From contig JASHRR010000207.1 in NCBI GenBank assembly GCA_030037185.1, positions 1 through 26,931 on the forward strand: a DNA stretch of 26,931 nt, given 5' to 3'. Under the pieces are notes generated by a model. That model was not told the DNA's origin. It did no database searches and was given only the letters and a program-made list of their open reading frames with translations. Shown one piece after another: positions 7,949 to 16,424 of the stretch; the stretch's first letter is position 1, and each line of letters starts with the position of its first letter. Origin of the DNA: Xanthobacteraceae bacterium. Lineage in GTDB: Bacteria > Pseudomonadota > Alphaproteobacteria > Rhizobiales > Xanthobacteraceae. Position numbers and translations under genes: made by a program.

Positions 7949-9487
7949 TCAGGCGTAATAGTCTGCGGCCGCGGTCTGATCCGTCGGCTTGGCGCTGAGC
8001 GCGTTCAATACCGGCGTGAGCACGATGGCGATCGCCAGATTGAGGATCAGCGTGTAAAGCGCCGTATATCCCGGGAACGTCCAACCGCCGATCGCCAGCG
8101 GGTAGGCGGCTTGGAAATTGACCGCAACCGCCATGTAGGTGCCCGCAAAGGTTCCGGCGGCCCATCCGATCAACAGGGCCCATGAGTTGAACCATCGGGT
8201 ATAGAGCCCGATCATCACGGCCGGCAGGGTCTGGATGATCCAGATGCCGCCCAGCAATTGCAACTGAATGGCGTATTGCAGCGGCACGAAGACGACGAAC
8301 ACGAGCGCGCCGAATTTGACCACCAGCGACACCCATTTGGCCATTTGAGATTCCTGCTTGTCGGTCGCGCGGGGATGGATGAATTCGCGATAGGCATTGC
8401 GGGTAAACAGATTGGCGGCAGCGATCGACATGATGGCGGCCGGCACGAGTGCGCCGATTCCGATCGCCGCAAAGGCGAGGCCGGCAAACCACGAGGGGAA
8501 GTTATGCAGGAACAGCGCCGGCACCGCGAAATTGCCCTTGAACTGCCGGAACCCATCGGCGAATTCCGGTAATTTTTCGACGCCGTCGGCGAGGGCAAAG
8601 AAGCCGAGCAATGCCAGGAGCCCGAGCATGAACGAATAGGCCGGCAGCAACGCGCCATTTCGGCGCACCGTATGGCCGCTGGTGGCGCTGAGGATGCCGG
8701 TCATCGAGTGCGGATACAGCAGCAGCGCCAACGCCGAGCCCAAGGCCAGCGTCGCATAGTTGCCATAGGCACCCGTGGTCTGCCCCTGCGGCACCGCCAG
8801 CAACAGTTTCTCAGGCGGAATCGCGGCAAAGATCGAGCCGAACCCGCCGAGTTTGATCGGGATGACGATGACGGCCGCGAATGCGGTCAGGTAGATCAAC
8901 AGATCTTTGACGATGGCGATTGCCGCCGGCGCCCGCAGTCCGCTCGAATGCGTGAAGGCTGCCAGAATCACGAAGGCGATGACGAGCGGAATATCTCCGG
9001 CGATCCCCTCGCCGGTGACGCCCAACCCGCCGATAACCACCTGCAGGCCGACGAGTTGCAACGCGATATATGGCACGGTGGCCACGATGCCGGTGACCGC
9101 GACTGCGAGCCCCAGCCAGCGATTGCCGAAACGCCCGTTGACGAAATCGGCTGCCGTGAGGTAGCCGCGCTTGCGGCACACGTACCACATCCGTGGGAAC
9201 ACGATGAAGAGCAGCGGGTAGATGATGATCGTGTAAGGCACCGCGAAGAAGGCGACCGCGCCGGCCCCGAAGGCGAGGGCCGGAACTGCGATGAACGTAT
9301 AGGCGGTGTAAAGGTCGCCTCCGAGCAGAAACCAGGTGATCAGCGTGCCGAACCGGCGCCCGCCGAGGCCCCATTCGTGCAGCTGCTCGAGGTCGCCGCG
9401 CCGCCAGTGGGCCGCCGCAAAGCCGAGCCAGGTGATGAGGGCGAACAGCAGGATGAAGACGGTCAGGGCAGTCCAGTTCAGATCCAT
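7949..9487 (-). CDS. mctP: Sodium:solute symporter, monocarboxylate permease MctP-like
   Basis: A 512-residue integral membrane protein of the sodium:solute symporter (SSS) family with about 13 hydrophobic helices. It resembles the rhizobial monocarboxylate permease MctP, which takes up lactate, pyruvate and alanine. Recognisable points are EWGLGGRRFGTLITWFLLGG near residue 38 (the family's first conserved helix), GYLTAADFVNGRFGNRWLG, YPHSMTGILSATSGHTVRRN, and AAIGIGALVPAAIMSIAAAN. AGGAG lies 6 nt before the ATG and overlaps the stop of the small upstream gene, so the two are one transcription unit. The exact substrate is inferred from similarity only. Confidence 0.88.
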   Translation of the reverse strand: MDLNWTALTVFILLFALITWLGFAAAHWRRGDLEQLHEWGLGGRRFGTLITWFLLGGDLYTAYTFIAVPALAFGAGAVAFFAVPYTIIIYPLLFIVFPRMWYVCRKRGYLTAADFVNGRFGNRWLGLAVAVTGIVATVPYIALQLVGLQVVIGGLGVTGEGIAGDIPLVIAFVILAAFTHSSGLRAPAAIAIVKDLLIYLTAFAAVIVIPIKLGGFGSIFAAIPPEKLLLAVPQGQTTGAYGNYATLALGSALALLLYPHSMTGILSATSGHTVRRNGALLPAYSFMLGLLALLGFFALADGVEKLPEFADGFRQFKGNFAVPALFLHNFPSWFAGLAFAAIGIGALVPAAIMSIAAANLFTRNAYREFIHPRATDKQESQMAKWVSLVVKFGALVFVVFVPLQYAIQLQLLGGIWIIQTLPAVMIGLYTRWFNSWALLIGWAAGTFAGTYMAVAVNFQAAYPLAIGGWTFPGYTALYTLILNLAIAIVLTPVLNALSAKPTDQTAAADYYA

Positions 9488-9496
9488 GGCCCGCTC

Positions 9497-9694
9497 CTAT
9501 TCGGTTGCCCAATAGACGACGGCCGTCACCGCCGCGCTGACGAAGACCAGTGCCAGCTGGAACCAATAGAAAAACGGCATACCGAAGACGGTCGGCTCGG
9601 CTGAGTTATAAAAAGGCACCCACAGGGCGGGAATGAACTGGAGCACCAGCAGCACGTACCACCAGCTCCAGGCATGATTGTGCCTACTCTGCAT
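9497..9694 (-). CDS. DUF3311 small membrane protein, symporter partner
   Basis: A 65-residue protein with two transmembrane helices (SWWYVLLVLQFIPALWVPFY and FYWFQLALVFVSAAVTAVVY). The WVPFYNSAEPTVFGMPFFYWFQL core is characteristic of DUF3311 proteins, which are commonly encoded just upstream of SSS-family symporters and are thought to be accessory subunits. GAGGGAGG precedes the ATG at 9694 with good spacing. A longer frame to 9772 has no such support. The gap to mctP is 9 nt. Confidence 0.88.
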   Translation of the reverse strand: MQSRHNHAWSWWYVLLVLQFIPALWVPFYNSAEPTVFGMPFFYWFQLALVFVSAAVTAVVYWATE

Positions 9695-9712
9695 CGTCGC
9701 CTCCCTCATGTT

Positions 9713-9728
9713 TGCTATCATTCTAGCA
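9713..9728. promoter_or_regulatory. Inverted repeat upstream of DUF3311-mctP, possible operator
   Basis: TGCTA-N6-TAGCA is a perfect 5-bp inverted repeat about 20 nt upstream of the DUF3311 start. On the minus strand it contains TAGAAT, which could serve as a -10 element. No clear -35 is seen at the right distance. The binding protein is unknown. Confidence 0.25.
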
Positions 9729-9870
9729 GCGTAATTCTGCCGCCTGCTACAGGTCATTTCGGGCGAGCGCAAGCGCGTGCGCGCAATGACATGGCTCGAG
9801 ATTCTCAGGTCGCGGCATGGTTGATTCTCAATCGGCGATATCGCGAATGCGGCGATCGACTATTCGCCCG

Positions 9871-11085
9871 CTAGGGCTGCACGCGCATGCGCGCCAGCAG
9901 CTCTACGGTCGGGTACGAGTCCGCTGGCAGGCCGAGCTTGATCTGCATCGCGCGTGTCGCCTGGCGGGATGACAGACCGATCTTGCCGTCGGCGCCCCCC
10001 ACGTCGTAGCCGGCCTTGATCAAAAGCTGCTGCAACTCCCGGGCCTGCGCCAATCCCAGCGGCGGCGGTGGCGTGCCGTTGCCGCGTCGCATCGGCGGCG
10101 CCCCGGCGAGGCGGGTCGCATAGTAGGCCGCGGTGGTGGAATAGACGAGCGAGCTGTTCCATTTGAGATACGCCTGGAAGTTGTCGAACACCAGGAAGGA
10201 AGGCCCGAACCGACCTATCGGCAGCAACAGCGAGGCCTTGATATTCTCGTGCTGCAACGGGCGTCCGTCCGGCAGCGTGACCCCCCAGTCAGCCCATTTT
10301 TCGATTGGGTATTGGATGGAGAGGTCGGCCTGCTCCCAGGGCATGTTCTCGGGCACGCGGACCTCCCGCATCCACGGCTCGCCCCGCTTCCAGCCGAGGC
10401 TGACCAGGTAATTCGCGGTCGACCCGATCACGTCTGGGACGCTGCGCAACAGGTTGCGCCTGCCGTCGCCGTCATAGTCAACCGCGTATTTGATATATTC
10501 GGAGGGCATCATCTGGGTCTGGCCGAGTTCGCCCGCCCATGAGCCGAGCATCTCGGCCGGCCTGAGATCGCCGCGTTCGATCAGCCGCAGCGCGTCGAAC
10601 AGGTGGCCGCGGAACATTTCGGCGCGGCGGCAATCATAGGCGAGCGACACCAGCGAGCGGATCGCCTGGTCCTTGCCCATGTTGGAGCCGAAATCGCTTT
10701 CCAGCCCCCAGAAGGCGGTGATCACCGGCGCCGGAACACCGTACTGCTTCTCGGCACGGTCGAAGACCGCCTGGTATTTGCGGATTTCCGCCACACCCTG
10801 CTGGAGCCGGTAGGTCGGCAGCATTTTGCCGGAGAATTCAAGGAAGCTCTCGGCGAAGATGCGTTGGCCGCGGTCGATGTTGACGATCCGCTGGTCGTAG
10901 ACGAGGTAAGGCGACGCGGCATCGATGGCGCTTCTGGAAATACCCTGAGCCATGGCCTCGGCCTTAAAGCGGCCGAGCCAGCTCTCAAAGCTGCCCGAGC
11001 TGCGGCAATCGCTTGCCGCAGAGGCTGCCGTTGCAGTCAGCACTGCCGCAAACGCAAAGCCGATCTGCTTGCCAAGCCGATTCAT
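9871..11085 (-). CDS. Lytic murein transglycosylase, MltB family, with C-terminal peptidoglycan-binding domain
   Basis: A 404-residue exported enzyme that cleaves the MurNAc-GlcNAc bond of peptidoglycan to give 1,6-anhydro ends. A signal peptide (residues 1-23, ending TAASA) precedes an MltB-type catalytic domain. The catalytic glutamate is E129 in AFWGLESDFGSNMG, with AGELGQTQMMPSEYIKYAVDYDGDGR downstream as in other MltB proteins. The last 60 residues (ARELQQLLIKAGYDVGGADG onward) are a type 1 peptidoglycan-binding domain, typical of the alphaproteobacterial version. No lipobox is visible, so the protein is probably soluble in the periplasm. The ATG at 11085 was preferred to one 33 nt upstream because the signal peptide begins there and GGGTGG precedes it. 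It is monocistronic. Confidence 0.93.
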   Translation of the reverse strand: MNRLGKQIGFAFAAVLTATAASAASDCRSSGSFESWLGRFKAEAMAQGISRSAIDAASPYLVYDQRIVNIDRGQRIFAESFLEFSGKMLPTYRLQQGVAEIRKYQAVFDRAEKQYGVPAPVITAFWGLESDFGSNMGKDQAIRSLVSLAYDCRRAEMFRGHLFDALRLIERGDLRPAEMLGSWAGELGQTQMMPSEYIKYAVDYDGDGRRNLLRSVPDVIGSTANYLVSLGWKRGEPWMREVRVPENMPWEQADLSIQYPIEKWADWGVTLPDGRPLQHENIKASLLLPIGRFGPSFLVFDNFQAYLKWNSSLVYSTTAAYYATRLAGAPPMRRGNGTPPPPLGLAQARELQQLLIKAGYDVGGADGKIGLSSRQATRAMQIKLGLPADSYPTVELLARMRVQP

Positions 11086-11552
11086 GGTCGCCACCCGAGT
11101 GTTATGGATAAGGAGCATCGGCCGCGCTTATAGCAGAATCAAGCTGTCATTCTAGAGGCTTAGGCTTGGCAACAGGCAGCGCCGAGAGTACAACGCAGGA
11201 GCGACGTTGCCCCACGATTGTTGGCTCGCTTTCGTCGCAGCGGCCTATCGGCTGCAGCGCGCAGCCCGCGTGGGCCTGACAACCTGATTTCCGGGGCCGT
11301 CGCGAACTCCGCCGGTTCCCCATGCCTCGCCAAATGCGCATGCGACGCTGATGCCCAGAAACAGATAAAGTTTGCCAAAGCGAGTTCGACACCAGCGACG
11401 ACAGGTCAAGCGGCATCAATGTTGACACAAACATAGACGCGTACGCAGAGGTCCCGACGATTCTTCCGCGGCTCAGAGTCGTCCCGGCCCCACCCCGCCG
11501 TCCCCGCAAGCGGGAGCGGCCAGGATGGCGGAATCCGGGTGGACCGCAGGCC
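11086..11552. other. 470-bp gap, nothing recognised
   Basis: The gap lies between the transglycosylase start and the cupin stop, and must include the transglycosylase promoter. Open frames on both strands are basic, low-complexity shadows. A minus-strand TTGACC and a later TTTATCT-like stretch occur near 11360-11410, too loosely spaced to call a promoter. Confidence 0.35.
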
Positions 11553-12059
11553 CTAATTCGCCGGCGGCCAATTCGCCGGCGGATGCGGGACATGCATCGT
11601 CATCAGGACGATCGGCGCGCCGCCGGTCGGGATGACTTGGTGCGGGGTGTTCGACGGCACGATCAGCATATCGCCCTTGACGACGGCCTGGGAGTTTCCA
11701 CCCGCGATCGAGGAGCCGCTCAGATTGTTGGCGTTGGTGCGCTTCTCGTCGACAAGCTTGCCCCCGGTGACGATATTGCCCGTGCCTTCGAGCACGACCA
11801 TCAGCTCGGCATCCTTTTCATGAACGGCCGCCGGCGATGTGCCGGGACGATATTCAAGCTGGGCCCGATAGGGCGCGAGCGACAGGATCGGCTCTGCCAC
11901 GAGCGGGGCGTCGCCCTTGCGGTCAGCCTTTGCCTTGTCGACCAGGCCCATGATTTCTTTGTCGTTCATGAAGGTCCGCGGCGAAGCGGCCTGCTGGGCC
12001 AGGGCGCCGGAAGCCAGCGCGGTGGTAAGAAACGTGAAAGCCAGGAATTGGGCGCGCAT
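11553..12059 (-). CDS. Secreted cupin-domain protein
   Basis: A 168-residue protein with a signal peptide (MRAQFLAFTFLTTALASGALA, cleavage before QQ) and a single cupin barrel. Cupin motif 1 is HEKDAELMVVLEGTG and motif 2 is GDMLIVPSNTPHQVIP. The usual HxH of motif 1 is reduced to one histidine (HEK), while the motif-1 glutamate and the motif-2 histidine remain. Metal binding may therefore be altered. An excellent AAGGAGGG stands 6 nt before the ATG. The last codons come from a tandem duplication of about 14 bp, giving PPAN-WPPAN. The function is unknown; related exported cupins are annotated only by fold. Confidence 0.85.
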   Translation of the reverse strand: MRAQFLAFTFLTTALASGALAQQAASPRTFMNDKEIMGLVDKAKADRKGDAPLVAEPILSLAPYRAQLEYRPGTSPAAVHEKDAELMVVLEGTGNIVTGGKLVDEKRTNANNLSGSSIAGGNSQAVVKGDMLIVPSNTPHQVIPTGGAPIVLMTMHVPHPPANWPPAN

Positions 12060-12458
12060 CGGGTTCCCTCCTTGTTAAGCCATATGCCGCGGCCAATGGG
12101 TAAACGGCCGGTCCTGCCGGCGCAAGGGCGGCGGGCTGGGCGGCGGTCGAAAGATGCTGGGTCCATCACGTGCCCGGCGACGAAGTGATCTCATCGCGGC
12201 GCTCCCGACACGCTGGCCTCGAATTGAGCGCTGCGGCTGGCGCCGACGGCGAGCCCTTGGCGGTGAAACAACCGACAAATTCACCGTCTTGCGGGAACAG
12301 CACAAGGCCCGCGCGTCGCCGCCAAGACCGTCGCGGCGTTGCCGAACGGCTTGCGGCAAGGTCGCGATAGCAATAGGAACTGCGAGTAGCCGTCCCCCGG
12401 GCCGAGTTCGCTAGGACAGGCCCGGATTTCGCTGCTCTCAGAATTGCTCGGAGTCCGC
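12060..12458. other. 400-bp divergent intergenic region
   Basis: It separates the cupin (minus) from the phthalate-decarboxylase-like gene (plus), so it should carry two promoters. Very GC-rich, arginine-coding open frames occur on both strands without similarity to proteins. I could not identify a convincing -35/-10 pair. Confidence 0.35.
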
Positions 12459-13451
12459 ATGTCCAAGCTCCGCCTCACCTTCGCTTGTGGACCTTACGAC
12501 CACACCCAGGCCCTTCGTGCCGGCTCACTGCAGCCCGAAGGCATTGACCTCAACTACCTGGCGCTGCAGCCCGCCGAGATTTTCTGGCGCATGTTGCAGT
12601 ATCGCGAATTCGATGCCTCCGAGATGTCGTTGTCGAACTACACCTCGCTTGTCAGCGACGGCGAGGCGCCGTTCATCGCCGTTCCGGCGTTTCCGTCGCG
12701 CGTGTTCCGGCACGGCTATTTCTTCGTCAATGCCGACAAGGGCATTGGCCACCCCGGCGATCTCAAAGGCAGGCGCGGCGGGGTGCCGGAATACAGCATG
12801 ACGGCCGCCGTCTACATGCGAGGCCTGCTGGAACATGAATACGGCGTCAAGCCGAGCGACGTGGAGTGGGTGCAGGGCCGCACCGACCGCCTCGGCCGCA
12901 AGCTGCCGGCCGAGATCCAACTGACGCAGGCGCCTGCAGGCACCGAACTCGGCGACATGCTGGAGCGAGGCGACATCGATTTCCTGATGACCGCGAACAA
13001 TCCGCTGGCATTCCGTCGCGGCAATTCGAAGGTGCGGCGGTTGTTCCCCGACTATGCGGCGGTCGAGAAGGACTACTATCGGCGCACCAAAATCTATCCG
13101 ATCATGCACACGGTGGTGATCCGGCGCGACATCTGCGAGCGCGACCCGTGGGTGGCGCTCTCTCTGTACAAGGCGCTGTGCACCGCCAAGGACCGCTGCT
13201 ACCACTTCCTTGCGGAACTGGGTTCATCGAAGGTGTCATCGGCTTGGCTGCAGCCGCTGCTTGAAGAGGAGCAGGCTATCATCGGGCCCGATTGGTTTCC
13301 CTATGGGATCGCCCAGAACCGGCCCAGCATCGAAGCGCTGTTGCAATACACCCATGAACAGGGACTGACCCCGCGCCGCGTCAAGCTGGAGGAGTTGTTT
13401 GCTCCGAGCACGATGCGGGATATTCCGCTCGGAGACGGGCAGCGGATTTAG
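12459..13451 (+). CDS. 4,5-dihydroxyphthalate decarboxylase-like protein (periplasmic-binding-protein fold)
   Basis: A 330-residue protein of the group commonly annotated as 4,5-dihydroxyphthalate decarboxylase or ABC substrate-binding protein. Marks are [18 protein letters not shown] at the start, [20 protein letters not shown] near residue 45, [50 protein letters not shown] and [12 protein letters not shown]. There is no signal peptide, so it is probably cytoplasmic. This favours an enzyme over a transport protein, although the fold is that of type 2 periplasmic binding proteins. CGGAG is 5 nt before the ATG at 12459. No phthalate-pathway genes accompany it, so the substrate is open. It ends 68 nt before fmt on the same strand. 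Confidence 0.85.
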   Translation: MSKLRLTFACGPYDHTQALRAGSLQPEGIDLNYLALQPAEIFWRMLQYREFDASEMSLSNYTSLVSDGEAPFIAVPAFPSRVFRHGYFFVNADKGIGHPGDLKGRRGGVPEYSMTAAVYMRGLLEHEYGVKPSDVEWVQGRTDRLGRKLPAEIQLTQAPAGTELGDMLERGDIDFLMTANNPLAFRRGNSKVRRLFPDYAAVEKDYYRRTKIYPIMHTVVIRRDICERDPWVALSLYKALCTAKDRCYHFLAELGSSKVSSAWLQPLLEEEQAIIGPDWFPYGIAQNRPSIEALLQYTHEQGLTPRRVKLEELFAPSTMRDIPLGDGQRI

Positions 13452-13466
13452 GGTGCGATGCGCACC
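13452..13466 (+). terminator. Small hairpin after the decarboxylase-like gene
   Basis: GGTGCG-ATG-CGCACC forms a 6-bp stem directly after the stop codon. No T-tract follows. It may only stabilise the 3' end, leaving fmt co-transcribed. Confidence 0.25.
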
Positions 13467-13519
13467 GTTGCAAATCCCCCCTAGCGGGCGAGGGGATTGG
13501 CCAGCCGAAAAGGCTCCGA

Positions 13520-14455
13520 ATGCCTCTGCGCCTCGTCTTCATGGGCACCCCCGACTTCGCGGTGCCGACGCTCGCCGCGATCGTCGCCCACGGTCACGAC
13601 GTGGCAGCCGTGTTTACGCGGGCGCCGCAACCGGCGGGGCGCGGCATGGAGTTGCGGCCGAGCCCGGTCGAGCGCGAGGCGCGACGCTTCGGGATCGCGG
13701 TCCTGACGCCGCAGACGCTGCGGTCGGCGGAGGCGCAAGATGCGCTTCGCCTCCACAGGGCGGACGCCGCCGTCGTGGTCGCATATGGGTTGATCCTGCC
13801 AAGGCCGGTTCTCGAGGCCCCCCGGTTCGGCTGCTTCAATCTTCATGCCTCGGCCCTGCCGCGCTGGCGCGGCGCAGCGCCAATTAATCGCGCCATCATG
13901 GCCGGCGATGCCGAAACCGCTGTCGTGGTGATGCAGATGGCGGAAGGGCTGGACACGGGTCCCGTGGCGATGGCGGCGCGTATCGCCATTGGTCCCGACA
14001 TGACAGCCGGCGAGCTGCATGACGAGCTCGCACGGTGCGGCGCCGATCTCATGGTCCGCGCGCTCGATGCCCTGGAGCGCGGCTCGCTAGAACTGACGCC
14101 GCAACCGCGCGAGGGCGTGACCTACGCCGCCAAAATCGACAAAAGCGAAACCCGGATCGACTGGACCCGGCCGTGGAAAGCCGTGCACGACCATTGCCGC
14201 GGCCTGTCGCCGTATCCGGGCGCGTGGTTCGAGCTGCCGGATCCCGGTGCATCGCCCGCTCGCGTCAAAGTCCTGCGCACCACCAGAGGCGAAGGGGCGG
14301 CGGCGCCCGGCACCGTGCTCGACGACAAGCTCACGGTGGCGTGCGGCGAAAGCGCAGTGCGCATCCTCGAACTCCAGCGCGCCGGCCGCCAGCCCATGGA
14401 GGCCGAGGAGTTCTTGCGCGGCACGCCGCTTGCGGCCGGCACGCGCTTAAGCTGA
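13520..14455 (+). CDS. fmt: Methionyl-tRNA formyltransferase
   Basis: A 311-residue cytoplasmic enzyme that formylates initiator Met-tRNA with 10-formyl-THF. The N-terminal Rossmann domain starts [14 protein letters not shown]. Substrate-loop residues [18 protein letters not shown] are present. The catalytic triad is complete: N107 and H109 in [20 protein letters not shown], and D145 in AEGLDTGPV. The C-terminal tRNA-binding domain (from about residue 205) includes [12 protein letters not shown]. Length and motifs are those of a working Fmt. AAGG lies 6-9 nt before the ATG. In most bacteria fmt sits with def and often truA; here neither is present, and decayed DNA follows. It could be a relocated sole copy or a second paralogue, which this window cannot decide. 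Confidence 0.94.
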   Translation: MPLRLVFMGTPDFAVPTLAAIVAHGHDVAAVFTRAPQPAGRGMELRPSPVEREARRFGIAVLTPQTLRSAEAQDALRLHRADAAVVVAYGLILPRPVLEAPRFGCFNLHASALPRWRGAAPINRAIMAGDAETAVVVMQMAEGLDTGPVAMAARIAIGPDMTAGELHDELARCGADLMVRALDALERGSLELTPQPREGVTYAAKIDKSETRIDWTRPWKAVHDHCRGLSPYPGAWFELPDPGASPARVKVLRTTRGEGAAAPGTVLDDKLTVACGESAVRILELQRAGRQPMEAEEFLRGTPLAAGTRLS

Positions 14456-14499
14456 CCTGCTGGACGGATTTGGACCTGAGGCTGTCGCTCAGTCGATGT

Positions 14500-14942
14500 C
14501 ACCCCGATGTGTACGGCCCGGAGGTGATCACCCGCTGCCCCCCCTTCTGGATGCGGACGCCCGGCTCGAAGAACGGATTGACGGCCTGGCACCACGTCGT
14601 GACGCGATGCCACCGATAAGCAAAACCAGCCAGCACCACCCAAAGCGGAACGTTGGACCATCCCATCCGGCCCGCGTCGAGCGTCGCGAGAGGGATTTCA
14701 GCTACCATCGCCGCGAGCAGGATCAGGTCCCATTTCTCGGTACCCGGGTTGGAACCGGCTGCGGGCACGGTGGATCACCGGATTCACGCGTGCCAGCAGG
14801 AGTGCAGAAAGACCGAAGGCCGCAACAACGACCGCGATGAACACCGGAAATCCAATCGATCCTGCCTAGGGGGCAGGCAGACCAGCGCAAGAGGCACAGC
14901 GGCGCGCCTATAGCGTAGAGGATCGCAGAGGCGCGGAACATG
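14500..14942 (-). pseudogene. Decayed isoprenylcysteine methyltransferase-like membrane protein
   Basis: Reading the minus strand across three frames reconstructs a family-typical chain. Frame one gives ASAILYAIGAPLCLLRW then CPLGRIDWIS (about 14940-14850). A second frame gives VFIAVVVAAFGLSALLLARV then NPVIHRARSRFQPG (14845-14745). A third frame gives TEKWDLILLAAMV, DAGRMGWSNVPLWVVLAGF, then AVNPFFEPGVRIQ and VITSGPY (14742-14510). These are ICMT/phospholipid-methyltransferase-like landmarks. At least two frameshifts separate the blocks. The segment just before AVNPFF is scrambled, and the chain stops at SGPY before the VRHPGY motif that normally follows. It is inactive and lies directly beside the IS110 remnant. 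Confidence 0.75.
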
Positions 14943-15058
14943 GGTCTTTGATCGGTGGAGGTCTGTCTCCTTTCAGACCCGCGTATCTCGGGCGTCGTCA
15001 CGCTGGCGTCAGCGGATCGCCAACTCAACAACCCGCGGATACCTGCCGCCGCGGTTAG

Positions 15059-15355
15059 GCACGCTGCACTCGCCGTGGAACTTTCGGAGACGCGGCACGT
15101 GCGCAACGCGTTCAAGATCACGTCGGTCAAGGCCGACCGCAAGGATGCACGTGAGATTCCGAACTGATGCGGCATGGGCTGGTTCCGGCCGGCGCACTGC
15201 AAGTCGATGGAGGCCCAGCAGACACGCAGCCATGCCGACCGCGCGCAAACTGGTGCAGGAGGAGATTCTCGAAACTGCGCGGCATTCTGCGGGGCTTCGG
15301 GCTGAAGGTCCGCAAGACAATGCCGGCGGGGTTCGAGGGGCGGATCGCCAAGCGC
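15059..15355 (+). pseudogene. IS110-family transposase remnant (N-terminal DEDD domain part)
   Basis: Three plus-strand frames join into an IS110-type transposase. The first (15059-15225) reads VELSETRHVRNAFK, then ADRKDAREI, a TGA stop, then GMGWFRPAHCKSMEAQQTR. The second (15238-15276) reads TARKLVQEEILET. The third (15275-15352) reads LRGILRGFGLKV, then AGFEGRIAKR. These match the ETRH, DRxDARGIAQ, GWxxPVHVKS, LLTARKLL and LRGxLRxFGLKVG landmarks of IS110 transposases. The C-terminal Tnp_20 domain is not found. An in-frame stop plus two frameshifts make it dead. I see no element ends, so its borders are unknown. Confidence 0.75.
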
Positions 15356-15475
15356 AAACGGGTGAAAGATGCGGCGACAGGCGGCCTGCGCCGAGAGCTT
15401 CGCCCTGAGTGGCGAGACTTTTACGCACATGGGTAAAAGTGAGAACGTCGTCAGAATACCAGCTGGGGCATTTCG

Positions 15476-15507
15476 AAAAACGGAAAACGAAAAGAACTCC
15501 GTTTCCG
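15476..15507 (-). terminator. Intrinsic terminator of the ABC-transporter operon
   Basis: On the minus strand CGGAAACG, a 10-nt loop and CGTTTTCCG form a stem of about 8 bp with one bulged base, followed at once by TTTTT. It lies about 80 nt after the ATPase stop, in the right orientation to end the minus-strand operon. Confidence 0.7.
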
Positions 15508-15587
15508 AGGCTGAAAGGAAAAACAGGCTCTAACCAACTTTCGACGAACTGGTAGAATGTCCGCTCGCTTAGGAAGGCACACTTCGC

Positions 15588-16424
15588 TCATTGGTTCTGC
15601 TGCTCGAATGCCCTGATGCTTTCTGCCCTAATCTTCTCCAGACACCGCCGCTTGAGCCCGACAAATTCCTCGTCGGTCGCGATGTCCGGCGAGCGCGGCC
15701 GCCCGATCGAGACCTCCAGATCGGCGGTGATCCTGCCAGGGCTTGCGCTCATCACGACCACCCGGTCACTAAGGAACAATGCCTCGTCGACGTCGTGGGT
15801 GACGAACAGCACAGTGATGCCGAACTCACTCCAGATGCGCAGCAAGCTTTCCTGCATCATGACCCGGGTCTGGGCATCAAGCGCGCCGAACGGCTCATCC
15901 ATGAGCAGCACGCTCGGATAATTTGCCAACGCCCGCGCAATGCCGACGCGTTGCTGCATGCCGCCCGACAGCTCACCTGGATAGCGGTCGGCAAAGCGCG
16001 ATAGCCCAACGAGTTCCAGGAACGTGTCAGCGGTGGCATCAGGAGATGATGCGCCGGTGACGCGCGGACCAAAACGCACGTTTTCGCGGACGGTCATCCA
16101 GGGGAACAGCGAATATTGCTGAAATACCATGCCGCGGTCCGGGCCCGGGCGTCGGACGGGAACGCCATCAACCTCGACCGTACCCTTGGCAGGCCGAACG
16201 TATCCGGCGACGCAATTGAGCAAAGTCGACTTGCCGCAGCCCGAGGGGCCAAGCAGGCAGACGAATTCTCCGGGCTTAACCTCCAGCGAAGTCCGCTCCA
16301 CTGCCGCATGCCGCCGCGTGCCCCGCCCGAACGCGACGCTGACATCCGTGATCACGACATGCCCCCTGGTGGCACGAAACGTGTGCTCCCTCAGGTTCGT
16401 CACCGCCGGAGGCTTTTCGAGCAT
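15588..16424 (-). CDS. ABC transporter ATP-binding protein, nitrate/sulfonate/taurine type
   Basis: A 278-residue cytoplasmic ATPase that powers the importer encoded upstream. All catalytic motifs are present: Walker A GPSGCGKST (residues 59-67), Q-loop in GMVFQQYSLFPWMTV, signature ELSGGMQQRVGIARAL, Walker B VLLMDEPFGALD and the switch histidine in VTHDVDEALFLSDRV. The overall pattern is that of SsuB/TauB/NrtD proteins. A run of about 20 residues before the first strand is longer than usual. GGAAGGA lies 7 nt before the ATG, which overlaps the stop of the preceding gene (TGATG). It is the last gene of the operon and a terminator follows. Confidence 0.93.
   Translation of the reverse strand: MLEKPPAVTNLREHTFRATRGHVVITDVSVAFGRGTRRHAAVERTSLEVKPGEFVCLLGPSGCGKSTLLNCVAGYVRPAKGTVEVDGVPVRRPGPDRGMVFQQYSLFPWMTVRENVRFGPRVTGASSPDATADTFLELVGLSRFADRYPGELSGGMQQRVGIARALANYPSVLLMDEPFGALDAQTRVMMQESLLRIWSEFGITVLFVTHDVDEALFLSDRVVVMSASPGRITADLEVSIGRPRSPDIATDEEFVGLKRRCLEKIRAESIRAFEQQNQ

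Noticed and set aside
7047..8492. A 481-codon minus-strand frame across the LLM and symporter genes
   Set aside because: It is out of frame with both real genes, bridges their intergenic hairpin and is rich in Arg/Pro/His.
8672..9604. A 310-codon plus-strand frame opposite mctP
   Set aside because: Antisense to a multi-helix symporter. Its polar, Asp/Arg/Gln-rich content is the expected reverse image of hydrophobic codons.
9843..9867. GCGAAT...ATTCGC repeat as a terminator of the transglycosylase gene
   Set aside because: The stem is only 6 bp with a 13-nt loop and no T-tract follows on the minus strand.
11147..11593. Minus-strand 148-codon frame before the transglycosylase
   Set aside because: It overlaps the cupin stop region, is Arg-rich and shows no conserved motif.
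14456..15587. Possible intact mobile element
   Set aside because: No terminal repeats, no intact transposase frame and no target duplication were seen. Only a decayed internal fragment of an IS110 transposase remains.
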